A stretch of 14,621 nt of DNA. It comes from Acanthamoeba lenticulata. Its lineage: Eukaryota > Discosea > Longamoebia > Acanthamoebidae. The DNA lies in contig NAVB01005067.1 in the NCBI GenBank assembly GCA_002179805.1, positions 1 through 14,621 of the forward strand. The letters are read 5' to 3'. This document shows, piece after piece, positions 7,601-14,621 of this stretch. The first letter of the stretch is position 1. The number at the start of each line of letters is the position of its first letter. A model generated the notes under the pieces. The model saw only the letters and a list, made by a program, of their open reading frames with translations. It had not been told where the DNA came from and searched no databases. The position numbers and the translations under genes were made by a program.

Positions 7601-8865
7601 GCGCAGGTTCTGCTTGACAACTGTGCTCATCCGCTCGTAGGTCGACACGTCCCGCGTCCACACCCCCTCGTAGGGCTCGACGTGACGGCCTGTGTTGTGG
7701 GTGCGAGAGCACGATGCCACGTCAGCATAAATACCAGACGCCCCTGATCTGGCCGGTGGGGGTCGGACCTGTGAGGGTGCGCGCCGCCAGCTCCCAGAGA
7801 ACGATGGCGGCCGAGTAGACGTCGCCCTTCTCGCTGACGTCGCCCTGGACCAGCAGCTCGGGCGGGCTGTAGGCCATGGCGATCTCGTCATAGGTGCTCG
7901 TGATGCGCTTGCCCTTGGAGTTGTACCTCATGCGCCCGAAATCGCCGATCTTGAGCTGCCAGTAGCCCGTCATCTGGTGGTGTCGTCGTCATGTCCACCA
8001 ACGAGCCAGATGCCACGCGCCAACAAGACATCAGCTCGACCGCTCTCGCTTCCGCGCAGATCACACGCGCACGCGACACACACGCGCGAGGGACGGAAGC
8101 CGAACCAGAATATTCTGGGGGCGGAGGGCAGAGTGCACGACACTCAAGTTCTGGTGGTGCATCATCTTGAGCGCGGCCAGGAGCGTCTCGCCCAGCGTGA
8201 AGAAGATCTCCCAGTTGAACACCTTGGCCCTGTTGTTATTGTTGTTGCAAGAAAAAGAAGGTCAGCAGAGAGACAAGAGGCCAACGCGGGCGAAGCGGGG
8301 GAGGGGAGAGCGCACTTGTTCGTCAGGTACTCCTCGACAGTGCCTCTGCAGAGCTCCATCACGACGCACACCTTGGGCTCGAGGCACAGGCCGTAGAAGA
8401 AGACCATGTGCGGGGACCGAATCGAGCTGGTGTGGGGTGTAGGTGGGCGTGGGTCATTTTACATGTCGTTACAACAGCAACCGAGACCCAAATGAACGGG
8501 AAGACAAGGAAGGGGCGAGGCCAGAGAGTTGTTGTTGGTACCTGACGAGCTGGAACTCTTCTTTGAACGATTGGAGGTCTAGAAAGGTGGGGTTGAAAAT
8601 CTTGATGGCTACTTCGTTTCCGTTGTACTCGCCCTCGTAGATGACCGACAACTCACTCTCGTGAATCTTGTCATTTAACACAACGTCGTTGTAGTCGATG
8701 AAGAAATGCGAGGGAATGCCCATCGTGTTCTTGTCCAGTACTGTGCCGGAGGGGAGGAAACTTCCCAGTCAGCCTTTTTCCCAGCTAGGAACCAAGGTTC
8801 TTGGTAGACGCTGATTGCAAGCGATGGAGGGCGATAACGTTACCTTTATCAGGCGAGGACTCCAT
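4694..8865 (-). CDS. Pseudokinase - TKL protein kinase - SH2 protein, 898 aa
   Basis: Predicted cytoplasmic signalling kinase. Exons in order: 8865-8844, 8740-8542, 8426-8316, 8229-8106, 7973-7769, 7689-7351, 7273-7111, 6998-6924, 6851-6723, 6623-6431, 6348-6267, 6172-6020, 5938-5688, 5584-5482, 5364-5276, 5152-4694. They sum to 2697 bases with all phases closing. The start is fixed by an in-frame TAA three codons before ATG 8865. Domains: pseudokinase (about 24-289), charged helical linker (290-400), TKL kinase (about 404-650), a kinase-SH2 connecting region, and SH2 (about 754-860). Kinase followed by SH2 resembles the SHK kinases of social amoebae, which also have the HLDLKP catalytic-loop motif; the extra N-terminal pseudokinase is not part of the SHK layout I know. 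Intron 7274-7350 is GC-AG and joins the two halves. If it is not removed, the frame stops after 365 residues. A split into two genes would leave only about 27 bases between them, so one fused gene is preferred. Confidence 0.82.
4811..5131 (-). other. SH2 domain segment at the kinase C-terminus
   Basis: Residues about 754-860 begin [16 protein letters not shown] and contain GAWLVRYAT. This matches the FLVR strand, with Arg782 as the phosphotyrosine-binding Arg. The sequence [11 protein letters not shown] and a late helix with SIRDLIKDN complete the fold. Phosphotyrosine binding is expected. The domain lies in one exon with the stop codon 38 codons after it. Confidence 0.88.
5784..6952 (-). other. 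TKL protein kinase domain with all catalytic residues
   Basis: Residues about 404-650 read [15 protein letters not shown] with an intact P-loop, EVAVKK with Lys431, [39 protein letters not shown] with Asp528, ADFG at 545-548, [25 protein letters not shown] and DPAMRPSF. It has the sequence style of tyrosine-kinase-like enzymes, which can be Ser/Thr or dual specific. Activity is expected, but specificity for Tyr versus Ser/Thr cannot be read. Confidence 0.9.
7274..7350 (-). other. Predicted GC-AG intron (77 bases) joining pseudokinase and kinase halves
   Basis: The preceding exon ends CCCGCAG and is followed by GCACGA. The acceptor is AACACAG before the codons for DDRIDSL. No GT in this stretch joins the two open frames at this acceptor, whereas the GC site closes the phase exactly. 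A longer alternative, a weak GTCAAC donor near 7398 spliced to the CAG ending near 7209-7217, would also keep frame. Either choice keeps the fusion; the exact joint is uncertain. Confidence 0.5.
7484..8693 (-). other. Pseudokinase domain (catalytic Asp and P-loop glycines lost)
   Basis: Residues about 24-289 have a full kinase fold signature: VAIK with Lys54, an alpha-C Glu at 68 or 69, [26 protein letters not shown] at 163-165, SPPE near 188-191, [14 protein letters not shown] and a final DPKQRPS. The P-loop reads [13 protein letters not shown], so the three glycines become His34, Ser36 and Ser39. The catalytic loop reads [10 protein letters not shown]: the HRD Asp is Ala145 and the following Lys is Arg147. 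Phosphotransfer is not expected; nucleotide binding remains possible because Lys54 and DFG remain. Confidence 0.88.
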
Positions 8866-9574
8866 GATGATTTACAAGTAGCGACAAGCCCTTCCGATGG
8901 ATGGAGCTCAGAAGGCGAGGATCCTCAATAATCCCTTCAAGTAATCGTCGACGCAGGTCCCCCTTCGAGCTCCTTTGGCCCCCTACGTGTGTTGCGCGCG
9001 ACTGGCTGTGGTGGTCTACGACCCTGTTGTCGAGTAGCGTTGTCTTGGCTCTCGTGCTTTTCCTTTCCTCTTTTCCCTCTAGCTGTGGTTGGTCCTTGTC
9101 CCTCCGGCAAGCCAACCGCAGTTTGGCGATTTTCAAGTACGGTGTGCCTGTATCCCACCTCGTCAGACGAATGGCCTCCCTTGTGGCTCGATATGAGTAC
9201 AACAGGATGGTGACACTGGCCCTCAGCTAAGGGCAGGTCCCGAAACCAGCCGACCAGACGCGTCGTTGGGTGAGGTGAATTTGGTAAGCGCCGTTTAGAG
9301 CGCAGCCGACAACGAAGCTCGGAGAAAAAGAGAGCAGCACACACCCTCCCTTGTGACCCACACGAAGAGGCTTGACGGTCGTGGAGCTCGAATGGCCCTC
9401 ACACACGTGATGAGCGATTCGCGCTTTGTACCACGGCTTCGGCGCTCCTTGCCCATTGGGTAGCCCATAGAAGCCGAGAGTTCAAGTGCGGGACCACACG
9501 AAAAATGATAAAAGAAATTAAAAAAGAGCACCACCGAGCACAAAATCTGGAGGACTGCTGCGGGGGTGGCAAAG
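8866..9574. promoter_or_regulatory. Divergent intergenic region driving the kinase and TBC genes
   Basis: These 709 bases lie head to head between ATG 8865 (minus) and ATG 9575 (plus), so both promoters and 5' leaders must be here. Visible features are pyrimidine-rich sequence at about 9056-9085, ACGCGT at 9258-9263, a CACGTG palindrome near 9404 and an A-rich stretch at about 9500-9530, 45-75 bases before the TBC start. No TATA box is clear. Small open frames exist but show no family motif. I see no tRNA or other RNA gene. Confidence 0.55.
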
Positions 9575-12500
9575 ATGTGGATTGAGCCCTCTGCCCAGCC
9601 GTGCAAGGAGGACCCACGCCTCTGGAGCACCTTGGAGCAAAATGACTTCTTCCTCATGCAGACTTTCCTGCCTTTCCTCACCCAACGGCAAAAGGCAAGA
9701 GAAGAGAACGCCGACACGTTAGGAAGCTCGGGCGAACACACGCCACCAACTGCAAAGAGGAAGGCTCACCTTTTTGCATCGACACCAGCCCCAGCAGCAG
9801 AAAATCGCTCCTTCTTGGATCATTTCCACTTTTTACAAAGTGAATCACGTGCCAATGCGAACCCACAAGAGGAGGCAGCTGCACCTGCAGGGCTTGACTG
9901 CTCCGTGCAGGAGCTGCAGTCCAAGCCCTACAGAATCATCCTCAAAATCGATCGTTTCCCCAGCGTCGTGCACTCGTTGGCCCCCTCCATGCCTAGCGCC
10001 CTGGCTTCCGCTTCATCACAGCAGCTGGAGCCGCCCCACTCGCTGACCGCTTCTCTCGGCTGGATCAGTCCGCGGCGCTACACTACCGCCGTGCCCGTCA
10101 AGCCGAAAGATGAGGCTGCCACCAAGCTTCTCGTGGTGGTTGCTCGCGCCGACAAGGAGCGGCACATCAGGGAGCACTGGGGCTGGCTCCAGGTGCTCTT
10201 CCTCTGCTCTTCTTGTTCCTCTTCCTCTTCCTGATGCTAACACGTCGGTTGCTTGACCAGACCGTGCTGGTCCCAGCCCTCCAGCAGTTTGACTTCACGC
10301 CCGGCAACGCCGACGAGGAGAACGAAGTCTACCAGTTCATCGTGCGCAAGATCACTGGTGCGTGACATACCATGTCTCTCTTCAGGCGTGCACCCATTCG
10401 TGTAGCGCGTGCCGACGAGAACCTCATCCATCCCTTGCCCGCCCGCCCGCGCAGGCATGGCGACCGAGGAGGACATGCAGTCGACGACCGAACTGCCGCA
10501 GACCAGCTCGCGCATCTACTCCTCGGACCAAGTGGTGTCGAGCAAGATGAAAAAGTCCAAGTCCATCCGAGGCCGCGCGAGGGCGGAGCCCAAGGAGCAG
10601 CGCACCGCGTCCAACGAACTGCGCCAGCTCAAGCGCCAATTCAAGGAGGTCGTCACGGCGCTCGAAGGCCCATGGGACAAGGAGAAGCAGGCCCTCGTCG
10701 CCTGTACGTCCTTCCTCCTCCGTCATCATCATCACCATCATGAGACGCTCACTTGGCTCCTCCGCAGACGACACGTGCGCGCTGGCGCGAGACGTCAAGC
10801 GCGCGGGCATCCTGTGGATCACGGCCAACACGCTCTACTTCTCGTCCGACTCGACCAAGCTGCTGCTGCCGGTCCACGAGATTCTGTCCATCACGCGCCA
10901 CGCCTGCGCGCCCGCCACCATCAACTCTCCACCGGCCGCGACGGTCGACGAGTCCATCGAGCTGTGCACCGACAACGGCATCGTGCGTCGTTTCTCCCCC
11001 CCCCCCCTTCAATCGCGTGGATGCTGACGGCACGCTGACACGTCATCTCAAACGTGTGTAATTGATGTCGACACAGTTTGTGTTCACCGACTTTGTGGGC
11101 ATGAAGGCCGACGAGCTCTACGGCGTGCTCGAGGAGCTGTGGGAAGTGACCCTCAACCGCATCATCATGCACATCGTGGCAGCGGCCGACGAACCCACCT
11201 TCTTCCCGGCCTTTGTGTGCAACGACAACGACGATCTGGAGCAGTGGTATGCCGAGGCCGACATCGGCAACGAAAGCGAAAGCGAGAGCGAGAGCGAGGC
11301 AGAGGACGTTCCTTCTTCTTCGTCTTCTTCCTCCTCTTCATCATCGTCTTCGGACGGAGAGAGCAGCAGCAGCAGCAGCAGCGATCGCAACACCGGCGAG
11401 CGCGACACCGGCGACTCGGACGCCGCCGGGATGGCCGACCTCAAGAACACGAAGGCCAAAACGAAGAAGAAGAGGCCGCACCGCAAGCACTCGTCGGCAA
11501 AGCGATCGCACGGGGCCAAGCGGCGCAAGAGCGACGCCGGCGAGCGACGGCAACAGCGACGGCTCGAGCGCCGGGCCAAGCGCGCCGAGGAGCTTCGCCG
11601 GTTGGCCGAGGCGCTGCCCGAATCGGAGCGCTACACGGGGTCGCGGTGCTACATGCGTCCGCCGAGCGCCGACGTGCTCTCCTTCCCGACGCCGCTCACC
11701 CACGTCTCGCTCCTGGAGAAGCGACAGACCAAGCAGTTCCGCGCCCTCTTCCACCTCCCTCGCGACCAAGTGCCCCTCTCTGGTATGCGCACATTCCTCG
11801 CATACCTCATTCCAAATATCTTAAGATATGTGACCTCCTCACGTTGTTGCTGATGGCGGCGGTGGCAGTTTCCGAGTGCACAGTGTTGTGGAAGCGCAAC
11901 AAGCCCGAGCGCCACGCGGGCAAGCTCTATCTCACACAGCACTTTGTGTGCTTCCACAGCGAGTACGACCAGCAGAACATCCTCGTACGCCTCCCTGCCC
12001 CATCATCCGGTCTCTTTTTTTTCTGGTTGATTTCTTATTAAATAAAATAAAAATATTTATTACTCTCTTTATTATGCTTATTGCGGACATGTGTCGGCAG
12101 TTCTCGGTGTTCCTGGGCGATGTGGACGCGTGTAAGCTCAAGGACGAGCGCAGCAAAACGCTTGCCGACAAGAAGGACCCGCCGCCGCCCAAGCGCAACG
12201 TGCCGCCCCGCAAGCGCGGCCTCTTCTCCTTTGTACGCCGTTGTGTCCCTTCCAAGCTCGGCGGCGGACTCGCACCAACCGCACACATCGCCACACGCAC
12301 ACACGCCACACACGCCACACACGCGCGCCTGCAGACAAACAGCCCCACCGCAGAGGTCGAGGAGAAACAGCGGGCCTACCTGGTCCTGCTCGTCGGCACC
12401 AACAAGGTGGCCTTCCACTTTGGCTCGACCGTCGACGCGGCCAGCGGCGACTCGCAGCTGGGCGCGCAGCGGGCCAAGCGCGTGCACCGGACCATGACGG

Positions 12501-14514
12501 AGCGCATCGTGGCCGCGCGCAGCGTCGTACCGGCCACGGATGAGCGGCAGGCCGCCAGGCGCACGTGCGTTGTCGCCCACTTTGTCATGTGTGCGCGCGC
12601 GCGTGTCTTTGTGCGACGCTCGAGAAAGAGCATGAGGCTCACGCGTGGCGACCATCGCAGGCCGCGGTCGACGAAGCTGTACCCGGGCGTGGACGTGAAG
12701 CTCTACGCCAACCCGCGGCACTTTAGCGACGACTACCTGGTGGAGCAGGTCAAGCAGGAGGTGCTCTGGGACGAGTACTTCACCGAGTACGGGCGCGGGA
12801 GGGGCATGCTCCAGAACCGCCAGCAGCTCCACCAGCTCCTCTCCAACGGCGGCGTCATCGAGCAGCTCATCGGTGCGCGCCTCTCATTTTTACGGATTTA
12901 TTCTTTGATAAAATCACAATTTAGGAAAACAATAAATAAATGAAGAAATTCCAACTATTTCAGGAATCTAACACGCGGCGGCAGGCGAGCTGTGGCAGGA
13001 GCTGTCGGGGGTGAGCATGCTGCAGGCGCTGGGGCGGGGCGAGTACAGCAAGATCCTGGCCACCTTCCAGGGACGCAAGAGCCGCCACATCTCCCAGATC
13101 GAGCTGGTCCGGCTCCCTTCCTCCCTTGGACGATGCTCATGTCGATGTCGATGACGATGATGATGGGCGATGCTGATGATGATGGTGATGGACGCTTTCG
13201 CAGGACGTCAAGCGGAGCTTCCCGGAGCACGGGTTCTACAGCAGCGAGGAGGGCATCTCCAAGCTCACGCGCCTCCTCACGGCCTACTCGTGGCGCAACC
13301 CGCACATCGGCTACACCCAGGGCATGGTACCGACATCGACATGAAGAGGCGGACGTGGAATTTGTGGAATTGACGGGTGGCGGCGACACGCTTCAAATGC
13401 CAGAACCTGATCTCGTCGGTGCTGCTGTGCTTCATGGAAGAGGAGGAGGCCTTCTGGCTGCTGGCCTACATCTGCGAGGTCCTCGTGCCCGAGTACTACA
13501 CGCCGGGCCTCTTTGGCCTCGTCGTCGACCAACGCGGTACCGCAGCTCCCCGTCGTCATCATCGCCATGATCAAGGCTGACGGTAGGGGCTTTTACGTGT
13601 GCTTTGGGGGGGGGAGCAAGTGTTCGACGAGCTGGCCAAGGAGTGCCTGCCCGCCCTCTACGCCGAGATGCAGGAGCGCGAGACGCCCCTCGTCCTCTCC
13701 TCGTCGGCCTGGTTCATGGCCCTCTTCGTCGGCTTCCTGCCCCTCGAGGTACGCCCACGGCCTCGAGAGAGAAATGAGCGCGCGTGTGTGCGGCGATGGT
13801 GCGCGTGTGCTGACCCTGTGGGCGCGTGTGCGGTGCGCACGTGTGCGTGTGCCACCGACCAGTCGCTGCTGTGGATGATGAGCCTGCTGCTGTTCGAGGG
13901 CCCCGGGAGCGGGATGCTCTTCAAGACGGGCCTCGCCATCCTCAAGCTCAAGGAGAAGGAGATCATCGCCAACGCCGACGCCAACCCCATCTCCCTCGCC
14001 GCCTCCATCCAATGCACCGAACTCATCCACGTGCGCTCCGCTCCCTCTTCAACAGCCGTCAGTCTTCATTGTTGTGATTTTTGTCGACTTCTTCATTCTT
14101 CTCATGCTTGGCGGCGCGCTCAGGCCATGCGCGAGCTCGAGGAGGGCGGCGCGCTGAGCCGGGAGCGGATCGGGGCCCTGCGCAAGAAGCACCGGTGCCG
14201 GTTGGTCAAGGAGATGCTCAACGCGAGCCACCTCACCCCCGACATGGTCGCCTACGCGCCCCTCCCGACCACGCCCACCGCCTCGCCCGCCCTGCCCTTG
14301 GCGCCCACGCCCGCCGCCGCTGTCGACACGGAGCCAACGGTGTCGACAAAGCCCACGAAACTCGACGGCGCCGGCCGCGTGCCTCCGACCGCTGTCGACA
14401 CGGAGCCGGTCGCGCCTGCCGCTGCCGTGGCGCCCTCCCCGGAGACGATCCGGCGCGGCCGCCGCCCTCCGTTGCCGCGCCACCCGATTCCCGCCCTGCC
14501 CCGCGCGGCTACAG
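9575..14514 (+). CDS. TBC1D8/9-type Rab GTPase-activating protein, two GRAM domains plus TBC (3' partial)
   Basis: Predicted GAP that speeds GTP hydrolysis on a Rab protein at membranes. Exons: 9575-10192, 10261-10357, 10455-10703, 10768-10982, 11077-11782, 11869-11984, 12101-12232, 12335-12564, 12661-12872, 12985-13106, 13204-13326, 13404-13536, 13621-13748, 13863-14030, 14124-14514. These give 1213 codons plus one base, and the gene continues past the window. The N-terminus MWIEPS, then [14 protein letters not shown], and later [10 protein letters not shown] match the typical start of TBC1D8/TBC1D9 proteins. GRAM1 covers about 322-430, an acidic Ser-rich then Lys/Arg-rich insert about 457-565, GRAM2 about 610-775, and TBC about 859-1083, followed by a Pro-rich tail. 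The EF-hand known from the family would lie beyond the window, if present. The start is ATG 9575 because Met-Trp matches the family start. Confidence 0.87.
10768..11176 (+). other. GRAM1 (PH-like) domain segment of the TBC protein
   Basis: Two exons encode [20 protein letters not shown], then [20 protein letters not shown], and after the intron [20 protein letters not shown] and LWEV. A strand pattern followed by 'F.F.dF...de.y..l..lw' is the GRAM signature of TBC1D8/9 proteins, used for membrane or lipid contact. Confidence 0.75.
11725..12564 (+). other. GRAM2 domain segment of the TBC protein, with a Pro/Lys insert
   Basis: The start [13 protein letters not shown] and [10 protein letters not shown], then [20 protein letters not shown], match the second GRAM domain of TBC1D8/9 proteins. 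After [20 protein letters not shown], an intron leads to [19 protein letters not shown], the rest of the fold. The Pro/Lys stretch and the intron sit in a loop of the domain. Confidence 0.7.
12985..13990 (+). other. TBC (Rab-GAP) catalytic domain segment
   Basis: Residues from about 859 read GELWQELSG, then across an intron [12 protein letters not shown], which is the IxxDxxR motif with Asp900 and the arginine finger Arg903. Next comes HIGYTQGMN, the YxQ motif with glutamine finger Gln938, followed by [20 protein letters not shown] and [13 protein letters not shown]. Both catalytic fingers are present, so GAP activity is expected. Confidence 0.9.
14317..14407 (+). repeat. 19-base direct repeat in the Pro-rich tail
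   Basis: CCGCTGTCGACACGGAGCC occurs at 14317-14335 and again at 14389-14407, 72 bases apart and in frame, encoding AVDTEP twice. It suggests a local duplication inside a disordered tail. Confidence 0.8.
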
Positions 14515-14535
14515 GTACCAACACGCGCGCACCAC

Positions 14536-14615
14536 ACGACACGACACGACACGACACGACACGACACGACACGACACGACACGACACGACACGACACGAC
14601 ACGACACGACACGAC
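14536..14615 (+). repeat. Pentanucleotide microsatellite, ACGAC x16
   Basis: Sixteen perfect tandem copies of ACGAC fill 80 bases shortly after the GTACCA donor at 14515, so by the gene model the array is intronic. It ends just before the window edge, so the full intron is not seen. Confidence 0.9.
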
Positions 14616-14621
14616 ACACGC

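Noticed and set aside
8901..9230. 109-codon plus-strand frame with a hydrophobic stretch in the divergent spacer
   Set aside because: The hydrophobic part comes from a pyrimidine-rich tract; no recognisable domain, no polyadenylation signal nearby, and it lies where two promoters must be.
9381..9400. tRNA B-box-like TTCGAGCTCC on the minus strand
   Set aside because: The flanking bases do not pair as a T stem, and no A box or acceptor stem is found at a suitable distance.
9566..9574. Extra N-terminal codons before MWIEPS in the TBC gene
   Set aside because: The candidate start is GTG, and the family typically begins Met-Trp, so ATG 9575 is used.
11139..12041. 300-codon plus-strand frame over TBC exons 5 and 6
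   Set aside because: It is a frame shift of the real exon 5 and is Arg/Gln-rich from the repeated codons; the neighbouring frame carries the GRAM motifs.

Overview
The window is nuclear DNA from a protist with GC-rich genes and many short introns (about 55 to 132 bases). Three things point to Amoebozoa, most like Acanthamoeba: SH2 domains and tyrosine-kinase-like (TKL) kinases in one protein, RhoGEF and TBC signalling genes packed a few hundred bases apart, and compact GC-rich coding sequence. The organism is inferred from content, not proven. All gene models were built by hand by chaining open segments so that intron phases close and conserved domain motifs become continuous. The two complete models give whole codon counts: 921 codons for the RhoGEF and 899 for the kinase, each including the stop.

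Layout: (1) 1-270, plus strand: 3' end of a multi-pass membrane protein, probably TLC-domain. (2) 518-3983, minus strand, ten exons: a RhoGEF with a long Pro/Ala/Ser-rich N-terminus, a weak IQ-like helix, DH and PH domains, and a Pro/Gly-rich tail. It converges on gene 1, and an AATAAATAAA signal lies 90 bases past its stop. (3) 3984-4693: intergenic, GA/CT-rich microsatellites. (4) 4694-8865, minus strand, sixteen exons: an 898-residue protein with a pseudokinase, then a TKL kinase with all key residues, then a C-terminal SH2 domain. (5) 8866-9574: head-to-head intergenic region. (6) 9575-14514 and beyond, plus strand, fifteen exons in the window: a TBC1D8/TBC1D9-type Rab GAP with two GRAM domains, an unusual charged insert and an intact TBC domain. 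Its 3' end is outside the window. The last visible intron holds a 16-copy ACGAC array.

The genes fit cortical signalling: the SH2 kinase would bind phosphotyrosine sites, the RhoGEF would load a Rho/Rac GTPase, and the TBC protein would switch off a Rab on membranes. Neighbouring location is not evidence that they act together.

The main point of interest is the kinase gene. A pseudokinase that lost its catalytic Asp and all P-loop glycines sits directly before an apparently active kinase, as in the JH2-JH1 layout of JAKs, but with the SH2 domain at the C-terminus as in the SHK kinases of social amoebae. The only non-GT intron in the window (GC-AG) lies at the junction between the two halves, so that joint is the first thing to test with cDNA.
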